NCBI RefSeq assembly: GCF_014697425.1
Contig: NZ_JACJRU010000031.1
Span: forward strand, 25,572 to 89,571
Direction of reading: 5' to 3'
From: Nostoc sp. FACHB-110
Lineage (GTDB): Bacteria > Cyanobacteriota > Cyanobacteriia > Cyanobacteriales > Nostocaceae
Length of the DNA: 64,000 bases
Shown here: positions 7,770-17,186 of the stretch, in pieces
Layout of the letters: the number at the start of each line of letters is the position of its first letter
Position numbering within the stretch: the stretch's first letter is position 1
Notes under the pieces: generated by a model
Told to the model about the DNA's origin: nothing
What the model saw: the letters and a program-made list of their open reading frames with translations, nothing else
The model's database searches: none
Translations under genes and position numbers: made by a program

Positions 7770-9959
7770 TTACTGTTTTACAGGAATTTGAATTTTAAAT
7801 TCAGTTCCTTGGCCTGGGGTAGACACACAAATTAGCTTGCCGTTATGTCTTTCAGTAATAATTTGGTAGCTAATTGCCATACCCATACCTGTACCTTTAC
7901 CTACTGGTTTAGTCGTAAAGAATGGGTCAAAGACACGGTTTTTCACTTGTTCTGGCATTCCTGGGCCATTATCTGCGATCGCAATTTCTACCCATTGAGT
8001 ATCAATAACTGATGTCCGGATCGTAATTTGCGGTTCGATGAGTAAGTCGGGATTTTGCCCTGTTGAGTCTTGACTTTTGATTATTGACTCTTCTAAAGCA
8101 TCAATCGCATTTACCAAAATATTCATCAAAACTTGATTAAGTTGACCAGGAAAGCACTCTACTAGTGGCAAGTTACTAAAGTCTCGCACAACTTCCACTC
8201 CAGGAGAGTCTGGCTTATCTTTCAGACGATGTTGCAAAATTAATAGTGTGCTTTCAATACCTTCATGAATGTCAACGGTTTTAAATTCCGATTCATCCAT
8301 CCGCGAAAAATTTCGCAGCGATAGCACAATATTACGAATCCTCTGTGTTCCCATCTTCATCGAAGGTAAAATCTTCTGTAAATCTTCGATCACAAACTCT
8401 AAATCGACTTCTTCCGCGAATGCTTGAATCTCTTGGTCATCAGGATAACGTTTTTGATAAATATCCAGCATTTTGACCATATTTTCTACGTATTCGCTCA
8501 GATGCACTATATTACCGTGAATAAAGTTGACGGGGTTGTTGATTTCATGGGCAACTCCGGCTACTAGTTGACCAAGGCTCGACATTTTTTCGTTTTGAAT
8601 GACTTGTGCTTGCGTGCGTTGTAATTCAATTAATGTAGTTTTCAGTTCATTTGTTCGTTCTGATACTCTATCTTCTAATTCTGCTTTACTCGCTTCTAAG
8701 GCGGCAAAAGATTGACGCAATTGCTCTGCCATGTAATTAAAAGATTGTGCTAGTGTGTTGAGTTCTTCAATAGAACTCATACGTACGGTTTGTTCTAAAT
8801 TACCAAATGCCATTGCTTGACTAGCACGATTAATCCGCAAAATTGGCTGTATTAACCAGCGAGAAGTAAAATAGCCAATAACAATTGCTAAAATTAATGC
8901 TCCAAAACAAAACAAAACTGTAATTTGAGTGTTAGTAATAATTCTGTCCATAAAAGCTCTTTCTGGCACACTTACTACTACTAACCAATCAAGTCCATAT
9001 TGATCGCGCCAAGGGGTAACATATACAAAGTTTGTTTCTTGCTGAAACTTCAATTGAAGTTTTTTTGGTTCGGTAATCGACTCAAAACCGTTGAATTTTT
9101 TTTGAATCTGTTTAGCAATATTTTGAATTGTTATATCTGGGCTTTCTGTAGCTTTTATGCGTTGAATTTGATTATTTTTGAGAGTAAAAGGTTCTTGTTT
9201 GCTAGAGTTAGCAATTAACATCCCATCTCGTTCTAAAATAAACACCCGTCCAACATGACTAACATCTAAACTTCGCAAAAATTCACTCAATTTCAACAAA
9301 TGAATATCTGCAGCAATCATCCCTAATAGTTGATTTTGCTGATCATATATGGGGCGAGCGGCTGAAGCAGCAATATATGGATATTTGTAATTAATAGTAA
9401 CGATACGTGACCAAATTGGTTTACCGGCTTTGATGGGTTCGGTATACCAGGGTTCTTGGAAGTTATTCCAATCAATTTTATCCAAAACTTTAGTACGATT
9501 GCCTTGATTATCTGTTGCGTATGTGTGCCAATTTTTAGGCGGTTTAGCAGTCCAATCATCAATGGTGATTGTTTTGCCATCGTATCGACTGGCTCCTGCA
9601 CCTTCACCTGTGGTTAATCCGAAGCCTATATAGGATAAATCATAGGCTTGCATTTGTTTCCAGAAAAACTTACTAACTGTTTGGCGATCGCGTACATTCA
9701 ATAATCCCATTTTTACAGCCTCTGCATTTATCTGATTTACCTTTTGGGGAATAGATAAATAAGCATCTAGGTGTTGATCAACCATTGTGTTGGTTCTATC
9801 CATCAGCTGATTTGCTAAATTATTGACTGCTTTCTGCCCATTTTTAAAAGATAAATAGCCCACTAAACCAACTGCACCGAATATTTGTAAAGCAAACGGC
9901 ACAATCAAAACCAATTGTAAAGGAAACGCTTTCATCCGGTGAGTGTTCGGTCTATCCAT
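7770..9959 (-). CDS. Membrane sensor histidine kinase (Cache-HAMP-HisKA-HATPase)
   Basis: About 729 residues from the ATG at 9959, which has GAGGAG eight bases upstream; a longer frame opens at 10028. An N-terminal membrane helix (FALQIFGAVGLVGYLSF) is followed by a large extracytoplasmic Cache-type sensor of about 300 residues with SYIGFG and AASAARPIYD segments. Next come a second helix, a HAMP domain (RWLIQPILRINRASQAM), a coiled coil, the H-box GVAHEINNPVNFIHGN, and an ATPase domain with NAIDAL, DNGPGMP and GTGMGMAIS. It has no receiver domain and no adjacent response regulator, so its partner is encoded elsewhere. It probably senses a small extracellular ligand. Confidence 0.92.
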   Translation of the reverse strand: MDRPNTHRMKAFPLQLVLIVPFALQIFGAVGLVGYLSFKNGQKAVNNLANQLMDRTNTMVDQHLDAYLSIPQKVNQINAEAVKMGLLNVRDRQTVSKFFWKQMQAYDLSYIGFGLTTGEGAGASRYDGKTITIDDWTAKPPKNWHTYATDNQGNRTKVLDKIDWNNFQEPWYTEPIKAGKPIWSRIVTINYKYPYIAASAARPIYDQQNQLLGMIAADIHLLKLSEFLRSLDVSHVGRVFILERDGMLIANSSKQEPFTLKNNQIQRIKATESPDITIQNIAKQIQKKFNGFESITEPKKLQLKFQQETNFVYVTPWRDQYGLDWLVVVSVPERAFMDRIITNTQITVLFCFGALILAIVIGYFTSRWLIQPILRINRASQAMAFGNLEQTVRMSSIEELNTLAQSFNYMAEQLRQSFAALEASKAELEDRVSERTNELKTTLIELQRTQAQVIQNEKMSSLGQLVAGVAHEINNPVNFIHGNIVHLSEYVENMVKMLDIYQKRYPDDQEIQAFAEEVDLEFVIEDLQKILPSMKMGTQRIRNIVLSLRNFSRMDESEFKTVDIHEGIESTLLILQHRLKDKPDSPGVEVVRDFSNLPLVECFPGQLNQVLMNILVNAIDALEESIIKSQDSTGQNPDLLIEPQITIRTSVIDTQWVEIAIADNGPGMPEQVKNRVFDPFFTTKPVGKGTGMGMAISYQIITERHNGKLICVSTPGQGTEFKIQIPVKQ

Positions 9960-10178
9960 CAAATTCGCTCCTCTAACCCTGGATAGATGAAAATTGTATT
10001 TACCGCCCCTAGTGTTCCCAGTTACCAAATTTCAATTAACATTCCAACAAAAATATATTTTTGTAAACTATTCCTGATTTGCTTGTATCGCATCTTCCTA
10101 ACCCATTGAGGACGGTTATTCCCACCAGAATTTATCTACAGGATTTGCCAAAATGAAAGGTAACTAGAGGGAGAAAAA

Positions 10179-10493
10179 ATGAAATTTTCTATTGATTCTG
10201 TTTACAATTGGTATCGCAATTTAATCCGTAATCCTAAGTACCGCTGGTGGGTAATTCTCGGAACGCTAGTTTACTTTATCAGTCCTATTGATATCGTTCC
10301 TGATGTTTTCCCTATCGTTGGCGAAATTGACGATATTTTGCTGATGACTTTGTTAGTCACTGAAGTTTCTGGGCTAGTGCTTGAAGGCTGGAAAGCTCGT
10401 AAAGGCGTTACCACAAATCCTGCCAATCCTCCGGAAGATGCTACTACTGATACGGCAAAAACAGTCGATGTTGATGCTGTTTCTGTCAAATAA
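10179..10493 (+). CDS. YkvA/DUF1232 family membrane-associated protein
   Basis: 104 residues. The diagnostic DUF1232 core is clear: KYRWWVILGTLVYFISPID, then IVPDVFPIVGEIDDILLM, which forms two short membrane-associated helices with the conserved SPIDIVPD motif. The last 25 residues are Thr/Ala/Asp-rich and probably disordered. A hairpin terminator follows, so the gene is probably monocistronic. The family is widespread in bacteria and its biochemical role is not established. Confidence 0.88.
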   Translation: MKFSIDSVYNWYRNLIRNPKYRWWVILGTLVYFISPIDIVPDVFPIVGEIDDILLMTLLVTEVSGLVLEGWKARKGVTTNPANPPEDATTDTAKTVDVDAVSVK

Positions 10494-10522
10494 TTGCTTA
10501 TCTCAAATTGTTTTTACAAAAA

Positions 10523-10566
10523 CCCTGTTCTGGCTGGTTATTTGCTGGAGCAGGGATAATTTTTTG
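10523..10566 (+). terminator. Rho-independent terminator
   Basis: CCCTGTTC (10523-10530) pairs, with one G-T wobble, with GAGCAGGG (10548-10555). The sequence taattttttg follows. Confidence 0.7.
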
Positions 10567-11051
10567 AATTAAGCTTCATGCTTCCTGCCTGCTCCTGAAG
10601 CTCAATGTTGGTCAAAGTAGAACGGGAGAAATACAAATTCTGCGACAGCATCCTTGATTAACATCTTCGGTATACTAGTAAATATACTGAAAATTTATCA
10701 AAAACTTAATAAAAACTCAATAATGACACTATTATTTTAGTTGTTAAAAAGATAATATATTAGATATGGAATTTTACTTAGACTAATATAAAGGCTATAT
10801 CATTAACATGATGTGAAATAGCAACTAATTCCCATAATTCAGGTAAAAAATTTAAGTTTGCTAGCCCCATAGAAAATTTACTATGACAACATGGCAAAGT
10901 TAGCTAAAATTTTTAATTAAAAAATACACAATTGCCCGGATTACTTTAAGTAAGATTGACTATTGTTTTAAGAGTAAATTCTGGCACTATACAAAATTAG
11001 ATATGATGCGATCGCCATAATATCAACTGCATTTAAATGGGGAACTAGTGC
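10567..11051. other. AT-rich intergenic region
   Basis: No ORF, RNA gene or strong repeat is recognised. It presumably contains the promoter of the downstream hydrolase. A HIP1-like site lies close to 11010. Confidence 0.4.
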
Positions 11052-11864
11052 GTGAGCAAATTCAATGTGCTAATGAAAATATCTGGCTGTGACAACTCAA
11101 AACGAGTAGGAGATGTCATCTTTATCCACGGACTGATGGGAGATCCTTGGGATACTTGGCACAGTGGACAAGGACAAAAGGAGAATTTTTGGCCAGCGTG
11201 GCTAGGTGAAGAATTCCCAGAACTCGGCATTTGGTCGCTAGGATACGAAATTGAACCTTGGGCTTGGAACGAAAATACAATGCCTTTAGTGGAGCGAGCT
11301 ATTAACATACTGGCACTATTAGATGCATATGATATAGGCGATCGCCCCTTGATGTTCATTACTCATAGCATGGGAGGTCTATTAGCCAAACAAATTCTAC
11401 ATCATGCCTTTGATTGTGCAACCGCAAAATGGCAAGCACTTGTCCAACAAACCAAAGGAATTGTTTATCTTTCTACGCCCAATTCTAGTCATAATTTTAC
11501 TAATTGGATTAACTATATTGGCACGCTTCTCGGTGATGATGTCAACTTGAAAGAGTTAGAAGCAAAGTATGGTCAATTGCGGCAACTTAACTTGTTATAT
11601 CACCATCATCAACACCTCAGTAAAATTCCTCTGGCAGTTTATTGTGAAACTCAAAAAACGGGCGATATTTTAGTAGTTGATCAAATGAGTGCCAATCCTG
11701 AGATTCCTGGAATTCAGCCCATCCCCATAGAAGAAAACCATATTTCGATTTCTCAGCCTGCATCAAAAGATAGTTTGCTTTATGAGCAAGTCAAGCAGTT
11801 TATTCAGCAACAAATCAATCAAGGAATTAAACCTCAACTACTAGAAACTATCAATCCTAATTAA
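11052..11864 (+). CDS. Alpha/beta-hydrolase (lipase/SERAC1-like esterase)
   Basis: 270 residues from a GTG start; an in-frame ATG seven codons in is possible. The oxyanion region VIFIHGLMGDPWDTW and the nucleophile elbow ITHSMGGLLAKQ (G-x-S-x-G variant with catalytic Ser) are plain. A late His (EENHISISQP) is the likely catalytic base. The Trp-rich segment after the HG motif and the WLGEEFPELG strand resemble SERAC1/PGAP1-type lipases. No signal peptide is visible, so it is cytoplasmic. Likely substrates are lipid or other esters, but this is not determined by sequence. Confidence 0.85.
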   Translation: MSKFNVLMKISGCDNSKRVGDVIFIHGLMGDPWDTWHSGQGQKENFWPAWLGEEFPELGIWSLGYEIEPWAWNENTMPLVERAINILALLDAYDIGDRPLMFITHSMGGLLAKQILHHAFDCATAKWQALVQQTKGIVYLSTPNSSHNFTNWINYIGTLLGDDVNLKELEAKYGQLRQLNLLYHHHQHLSKIPLAVYCETQKTGDILVVDQMSANPEIPGIQPIPIEENHISISQPASKDSLLYEQVKQFIQQQINQGIKPQLLETINPN

Positions 11865-11891
11865 AGCATTGCCTAATCTGTTGAAGGACTG

Positions 11892-11999
11892 AATACATTG
11901 CTAGTAAAAATGGGTAAACCTTTGCGTTTATTTGCGTTTGACTCCGCGTCCCTCTGCGTTAAAAACATTATTTTTGTACCTCACGAACTGGGAATTGCG
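11892..11999 (+). repeat. Dispersed noncoding repeat, short copy
   Basis: Shares aatacattgcta-taaaa-tggg-aaacc and gcgtttgactccgcgt...cgttaaaaa...attatttttgtacctcac with a longer copy at 43206-43353. The copies differ by an internal insertion of about 40 bp. No coding potential is seen. Confidence 0.75.
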
Positions 12000-12062
12000 A
12001 TAAATGAATTCTATGCAGCTTTATAAAGAATTGGTATTACCGTAGACGAGTGAAATTTTCTC

Positions 12063-15000
12063 TTAAACCACACTCACATCACCAAACTTAGTTAAGAACC
12101 TAAAAGCTTTGAGGATATAAGTTGCACAATCTTGAGGAGATGTGTTGTAAAATGATCGCCAAGCATTTGCTTTATCTTCATCATAGCGATCGCCACGTTC
12201 TGAATGTACTTCTAACCAGGCCAAGCGCACAGCATGACCAATTAACACATCTAAGACAATATATTCTTCGATTTGCAAACTGGGGTTTTTCGATGCGATC
12301 GCACCTAATTCAATTAATGCTTCAATATTAACTTGGCGATATTCTGGTGCTTCAATTTTATTCAATAAATGCTCAATCCGCAGTGCAAAATTCTTTTCGC
12401 CAGAGGTCATTTCTGATAACATCAACTCGCTATCTAAACGGTTACGCCGCTCTAGTTTGTCACCAATGACCAATCCCTTACAATGTTGCATTAATAGCCA
12501 AACTTGCTGAAAAAAGTTTTTCGGGACGCGGTTTAACGCTCCTTCAGCTTGGCGAAAGCGTCGCCACCCCCCTGCAGGTACTTCAATTTCTTCAGGAATT
12601 GTTGGTAACACTACCCAATTAATATCGCTTTCTTTTTGCTTAACGTGCAGTGATTCTTGCTGGCGTAACAAGTTACTCATCCCGGTATAACCAGTTAACA
12701 CCTGACGCAAGCGCATTTTGATTTCAAAGGGCGAAAGTTCCATTAACTGTTCGTAGGCTTCATCTTGAGTTACACGTAACTCTTGTGCTAATTCGCTAGT
12801 AATTAATAAGATGAGGTAGCCAACTCTTAAAGTTAACAGCCCTTGAAATAATTCTGGTTCCGAGCGAATCATACTCCCAAGATACAGTAATATTTCTTGT
12901 GTAAGTACGCGATCGCGGATATCTTCTCGACAGAAATTATTAATTTTCTCAGCAATTTCATTGTGGGGCATCGGTATAGTAATCAATGATGCTTCGCTAT
13001 AGGCTCTGCCTACAGCAGCTTGCTTGCCACGTACCAAAATACTCGTGACGGCATCTGTTAAAGCAATATCAACCATCTGTAGCAACCCCGCCGCCCGACG
13101 GACTACGCCCCAAATACCCAAATCTCCAGCTTTGGTGTAAACTTCATCCAGCAAATTTGCTACTGTTACGCGAATATCAGGGCCACCAAACCCAGTGTCA
13201 AAATCTAATCCTTGTAAGCGCTTTAAAGTCTGCAATAACTCAATTTGTTCATAGAGATTCTCTGAACCCCGCAATGAAGAAAGCAACAAACCCAAATTAG
13301 TTTCATACTCCATTTGGAATTCTTGAGTATGCCCTAAACGCCAACTCTTTCCCGGATGGTAAGCCAAGTAATAACAATGAGGTGCAGCATCTTGCATTGC
13401 TGATTGATAAAATTCGGCATCTTGGAGAAAATCAATTCTTTGAATAGCACCAGTCAGCATTAATTGATTCAGTCTGCCGAGTTTAACGCGCACACCATTG
13501 CAAATCCCATCTTTAAGTTCTTGCATTAATTCTAGTAATGCCTCAGCACCAATTTCTAACATAGTGTGAGTCAGCATTAAAGTTAAAATCGGACGACCTA
13601 AATCACTCCAATATTGTTGAATATAAGCCAGTTCACTTCTAATTTGATCAACTAAAAAATGATAATCCAGCGTTAAATAAAACTGCTGTGCATCTAAAAA
13701 TGACGGTAAAAATACTACTGTTTCACCACAAATGCGATAGATGCGTGATGTAGTTAAACTCCGCAATCTGCGCACTGGCCGCCCAGTCAAACCGAGTTTA
13801 TCGTTCCGTCCAATTTGAGTGTAAATAGTTGATAATTCCCCGGCTTGTCTCACTTGAATTGGTTCTACTTGCTTGGGTGTTTGAGTTTCAATACCGTGAA
13901 CTTCTAATTTTGCTTGTAAGTCATCATCTTCAGCTAACAGAGCAATTTGTACTAAGGCTTCGCGGTTTTTTCCCACAGATAAATGTCTAGCTAAAGGGTC
14001 AATATCCCCGACAGCTAGTAACCCTTCACTTAACATTTGTCCGAGAAAATATAAACTTTGCGCCCACACTAAGGGGATATTTTCATTGGGCAACCGGGGT
14101 TGACTTTGGGGGGCTAATTTTTCGGCTTCGACGTTTTCGGCTGGTACGTAATAAAGTTCTGGCAATAAACCATAACCGTCACGTTCTACTAAGAGCTTTT
14201 CTAAAATTTCTTGGTATTGTTGAATTTGCTTTTGATTATTACGGAATAAACCATCAAGTAATAAATAAGTGAAAAATAAGGGCCATTCACATTCAATATG
14301 CTCAAATTGTTTTAATTCCCAAGGTTCATAGTGCAAGCGTTGGTTATCTTCTAAAACCGTTTGATGTCCATCGCGTAAAAAGCGTTTGCAACCGTATTTG
14401 CCTTGGAGTTTATTGATAATATCGTTAAAAGTGCGATCGCGTAACTCTAAATTCTCCACCGCAAAAGCAGGATAGCTAATAATACTCAAAAGTGCCGCAT
14501 CAATTTCTTTAGAAGCCGACTCTCTCGGTAACAAAGATTCTAAAGTACTTCTAGCACGGGCAATCTCATCAGGTAACACATGAATTACCGAAGCTTGACT
14601 ACCACGCACCCCAAATAAATCTAATTCATTCATCGCTTCTAATGCTGCTTTTGCCATCCCCACAGAACTGGCATTCAACTCAGCATTACCATGATTAATT
14701 TTATTCCCCCGCTCCCAAATCCCATAATCTGGTGTGCGGTAAGCGCGTCCAATGTAGTAAACCAAATTCTGGACAAAGTTTACTTCATCAATCGTATAAA
14801 TAATCTGCAATCCCGAAGCAGTCATTTGCGCCAGCATCAGTAAAAATATTGATGTGGCATCTAGTTGTAAATGTCCCCACTCATCATCACCAACGACAAT
14901 ATCCCCCGTAGCCGTGTTGTATTTAGCGTGTAAACCATCTAAAGGTGACTGAGTATGTTTAAATTGCTCAACTTTATGCGCCTGTCGCATCATCGCAAAC

Positions 15001-15275
15001 AGCAACCCACGCATCAGCTTAATTACACTGTGTTCTAGTTCGTAAGTGCGTCCTTTATCTTCATCAACTTTGCGATAAGCCAGCGCTAAACCCCAAACCG
15101 CCAAAATACTGTAAACATTGTCTCTTACCCAAGCATCAGTATAATCACCGTGGGCAGTAATAGCAGTACTCGCAGGTAGCAAACCAGTAATCGGATTTTG
15201 ACGCGTTAGGATGATAGTTTTGATTTGTTGGTAATAATGCTCCAGTCGAGTTTGTAATTCAGTAGCTGTTTTCAT
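12063..15275 (-). CDS. Glycoside hydrolase family 15 / phosphorylase-kinase-alpha-like protein
   Basis: 1070 residues. The N-terminal half has GH15-like (alpha/alpha)6-barrel motifs: GLLPASTAITAHGDYTDAWV near residue 38 with RDNVYS, DEWGHLQLDATS around 130, GIWERG near 185, and FEHIECEWPLFFTY around 325. The C-terminal half resembles the regulatory repeats of phosphorylase kinase alpha/beta subunits. No signal peptide is seen, so it is cytoplasmic. Cyanobacteria carry such long proteins next to glycogen metabolism genes, although none is adjacent here. Whether it is catalytic (glucoamylase-like) or regulatory is uncertain. Confidence 0.88.
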   Translation of the reverse strand: MKTATELQTRLEHYYQQIKTIILTRQNPITGLLPASTAITAHGDYTDAWVRDNVYSILAVWGLALAYRKVDEDKGRTYELEHSVIKLMRGLLFAMMRQAHKVEQFKHTQSPLDGLHAKYNTATGDIVVGDDEWGHLQLDATSIFLLMLAQMTASGLQIIYTIDEVNFVQNLVYYIGRAYRTPDYGIWERGNKINHGNAELNASSVGMAKAALEAMNELDLFGVRGSQASVIHVLPDEIARARSTLESLLPRESASKEIDAALLSIISYPAFAVENLELRDRTFNDIINKLQGKYGCKRFLRDGHQTVLEDNQRLHYEPWELKQFEHIECEWPLFFTYLLLDGLFRNNQKQIQQYQEILEKLLVERDGYGLLPELYYVPAENVEAEKLAPQSQPRLPNENIPLVWAQSLYFLGQMLSEGLLAVGDIDPLARHLSVGKNREALVQIALLAEDDDLQAKLEVHGIETQTPKQVEPIQVRQAGELSTIYTQIGRNDKLGLTGRPVRRLRSLTTSRIYRICGETVVFLPSFLDAQQFYLTLDYHFLVDQIRSELAYIQQYWSDLGRPILTLMLTHTMLEIGAEALLELMQELKDGICNGVRVKLGRLNQLMLTGAIQRIDFLQDAEFYQSAMQDAAPHCYYLAYHPGKSWRLGHTQEFQMEYETNLGLLLSSLRGSENLYEQIELLQTLKRLQGLDFDTGFGGPDIRVTVANLLDEVYTKAGDLGIWGVVRRAAGLLQMVDIALTDAVTSILVRGKQAAVGRAYSEASLITIPMPHNEIAEKINNFCREDIRDRVLTQEILLYLGSMIRSEPELFQGLLTLRVGYLILLITSELAQELRVTQDEAYEQLMELSPFEIKMRLRQVLTGYTGMSNLLRQQESLHVKQKESDINWVVLPTIPEEIEVPAGGWRRFRQAEGALNRVPKNFFQQVWLLMQHCKGLVIGDKLERRNRLDSELMLSEMTSGEKNFALRIEHLLNKIEAPEYRQVNIEALIELGAIASKNPSLQIEEYIVLDVLIGHAVRLAWLEVHSERGDRYDEDKANAWRSFYNTSPQDCATYILKAFRFLTKFGDVSVV

Positions 15276-15598
15276 ACTTAGGTTAAGGGATGCTGGCGAA
15301 ATTTCACCCTGTAGCTTAAGGAGAATGGAGTTACAGCTAAGGGTGTAGGGATTACTTATTATCTCGCGTTACTAGCCATTTAGTTACACAGCTATGAATG
15401 AATTCTCCGTATAAGTTGAGATTTGTTGAAATCTTTACATATACGGTGTGCATTTTATACTAATTTTTATCATTTGTTTGTTAGTAATAGAAGCAACAAA
15501 CCTTGAAAGGATGTACTCTTCACTCAGAACTTAACTTAGTCAATCAAAAGTATTAAAAAAAACTAAATGCAGCCAATTTGTCATCGAGGGGTTTTATT
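15276..15598. other. Divergent intergenic region
   Basis: AT-rich spacer between the divergent GH15 gene and a small ORF. It should hold both promoters. No RNA gene or strong hairpin is recognised. Confidence 0.4.
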
Positions 15599-15733
15599 AT
15601 GTGTTTGCGTTACAACGAAAATCATGCTCAGTTAGTGAAAGTAGTTTATTCCCAAATTAAAGTTAACGGCAAAATCGAATTAGTTCCGCTTGAACTTTAT
15701 GCTGATGGTTCACTCAAGCGATCGGTGGTTTAA
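15599..15733 (+). CDS. Small hypothetical protein (44 aa)
   Basis: An ATG at 15599 with GAGGGG about eight bases upstream opens a 44-residue frame starting MCLRYNENHAQLVKVVYSQ and ending LKRSVV. Codon use looks ordinary for the neighbourhood, and the peptide has alternating hydrophobic and polar residues compatible with beta strands. A strong hairpin about 100 bp downstream could end its transcript. It is isolated and its function is unknown. Support is the Shine-Dalgarno sequence, the frame and the hairpin only. Confidence 0.5.
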   Translation: MCLRYNENHAQLVKVVYSQIKVNGKIELVPLELYADGSLKRSVV

Positions 15734-16075
15734 GCCAGAGTCACAAAAAAAATTCCATTTTCTGCCTAATTACTGACCATTACCATAAACTTAACTCTTT
15801 CCACGTAAGTAGTACATGATAGCTCATTCCCAGTCCAGATTCCCAAAATTCAGGCGGAATCTGGACTTTGAACATGAATAAATTTTGCAAGTCAATGTGT
15901 AATGTGAACTCGTTATCGCTGAGGTCAAAGGTCTTTTCTACGACTGATTAGGTACTACTGTAGGGTGGAATTTTTAGTTGTTACATAGGCTTCAGTAGAA
16001 CTCCAAGGGTCGGAGTACGATTAAGAGTGATATCATAGAAGTCGTCACTGAAGACATCAAAATAATCATCACTAC
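15734..16075. other. Intergenic region with hairpin
   Basis: Between the small ORF and the toxin-antitoxin pair. It holds the 12-bp hairpin listed separately and presumably the promoter of the antitoxin gene. Nothing else is recognised. Confidence 0.4.
15832..15867. terminator. 12-bp perfect hairpin
   Basis: agtccagattcc (15832-15843) is exactly complementary to ggaatctggact (15856-15867), with a 12-base loop. Only a short TTT lies nearby, so termination is plausible but unproven. Confidence 0.55.
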
Positions 16076-16348
16076 ATGAAAGCCGAATCCGTTCGCACGA
16101 CACTAGCAATACCACGGGAGCTTTTAGAAGCAACTGACAAGGCAGTTTTAGAAGGCAAAGCAAGAAGTCGTAATGATTTTATGGTGCAAGCGTTACGTCG
16201 AGAACTAGCAGCACAAAAAAGAGCAGCCATTGATGCGGCTTTGACAGAAATGGTCAGCGACCCTGATTATCAAGCAGAAGTACTCAAACTAGAAACTGAA
16301 TTCGCCGCTGCTCAGTGGGAGGCATTTCTGTTAGAGGAATCTCTGTAA
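16076..16348 (+). CDS. Ribbon-helix-helix antitoxin (MazE/CopG-like)
   Basis: 90 residues. The N-terminus VRTTLAIPRELLEATDKAV followed by GKARSRNDFMVQALRREL is a typical ribbon-helix-helix DNA-binding unit (a beta strand then two helices, with the SRNDF turn). The C-terminal part is acidic and Ala/Glu-rich, as in antitoxin tails that wrap their toxin. The stop codon overlaps the ATG of the MazF-like gene (TAATG), which is typical of a coupled toxin-antitoxin operon. It should neutralise the toxin and repress its own promoter. Confidence 0.88.
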   Translation: MKAESVRTTLAIPRELLEATDKAVLEGKARSRNDFMVQALRRELAAQKRAAIDAALTEMVSDPDYQAEVLKLETEFAAAQWEAFLLEESL

Positions 16349-16704
16349 TGAGAAGGGGTGAGGTCTATGATGCTCGCCTAGAATCAACCGAAGGTTCAGA
16401 GCAAGGAGGGACTCGCCCAGTAATTATTGTCAGTCGTGATGCAATTAATTCGTCGAGTCCGGTTGTTTTAGCAGTTCCCTGCACTACTTATCAATCAGGA
16501 AAGCGAGTCTATCCAACCCAGGTGTTAATTTTAGCACCTGATGGGGGACTCAAGAGAGATTCGATCGCAATGGCAGATCAAGTGCGGGTGTTATCTAAAA
16601 CCCGCTTTTTGCGTTTAAGAGGTGCAGTTTCTCATTCAGTCATGCTTCATTTGTCTCAGGCGTTGTTGATAGCTCTAGATTTACCTATGTCCGAAGAAGA
16701 ATAA
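16348..16704 (+). CDS. MazF/PemK-family mRNA interferase toxin
   Basis: 118 residues from the ATG overlapping the antitoxin stop. The family signature is present: MRRGEVYDARL, then the segment GGTRPVIIVSRDAIN with the conserved RP, VLAVPCTTY, and SIAMADQVRVLSKTR. In MazF enzymes these residues form an SH3-like barrel that cleaves single-stranded mRNA at short motifs. The longer frame from 16315 is rejected because it would sit inside the antitoxin. With the RHH antitoxin it forms a type II toxin-antitoxin module. The cleavage specificity is unknown. Confidence 0.9.
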   Translation: MRRGEVYDARLESTEGSEQGGTRPVIIVSRDAINSSSPVVLAVPCTTYQSGKRVYPTQVLILAPDGGLKRDSIAMADQVRVLSKTRFLRLRGAVSHSVMLHLSQALLIALDLPMSEEE

Positions 16705-17098
16705 AATAGATCACACAGGTTAGGTAAAGGCGTAGAAGAGATACTCACAGCAACAAGGTTAATCTCTATGCGCCGTAACCCAACACAAAATGGTGATTTT
16801 TGGGTTTGTTTTGTTTCACCCAACCTAGGAAAGATGGCGCAAATTAATGGCTGTCTGTAAATATTTTGACTTGATAAAGTTTGCTGGCAAATCGCTACAT
16901 TTGCTTGACACAAATTTGAGCAATAGTAAAATCGACACTAATCACAAAAAAAATCAGGGCAATCATCAGGGTGTTAGTACGGAAAATTACTAATTCCGCT
17001 ATCCGCACTTAAAATTGATCAGATCGTACTATTTCAGGTTACGATGATTACTTAGCAATGCCTTGATTGGCTATTGATGTTGAGTTTCTAGGATTTTA
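16705..17098. other. Intergenic region before the mgtE leader
   Basis: It contains degenerate aggttaggt / acccaacct blocks at about 16719 and 16820, similar to the interior of the MITE-like element at 3.9 kb, suggesting a decayed copy. No gene is supported. Confidence 0.35.
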
Positions 17099-17186
17099 TG
17101 GACAAAAGTCCACAAGACGGCAGTACAAACCTCCTCTAAGCTGGTGAGCGTGTCTCTCGGCGCGGGGGAGGCACATAGGAGGTATC
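17099..17186 (+). promoter_or_regulatory. Structured leader of mgtE with possible ribosome-site sequestration
   Basis: A small hairpin TGGAC-AAAA-GTCCA lies at 17099-17112. Downstream, ACCTCCT (17129-17135) is perfectly complementary to the Shine-Dalgarno region AGGAGGT (17177-17183), but CCTCC within it can instead pair with GGAGG at 17167-17171. This is the layout of a two-state leader in which the ribosome site is hidden or free. The stretch is much more GC-rich than its surroundings. It does not match the M-box sequence as I know it. Confidence 0.45.
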
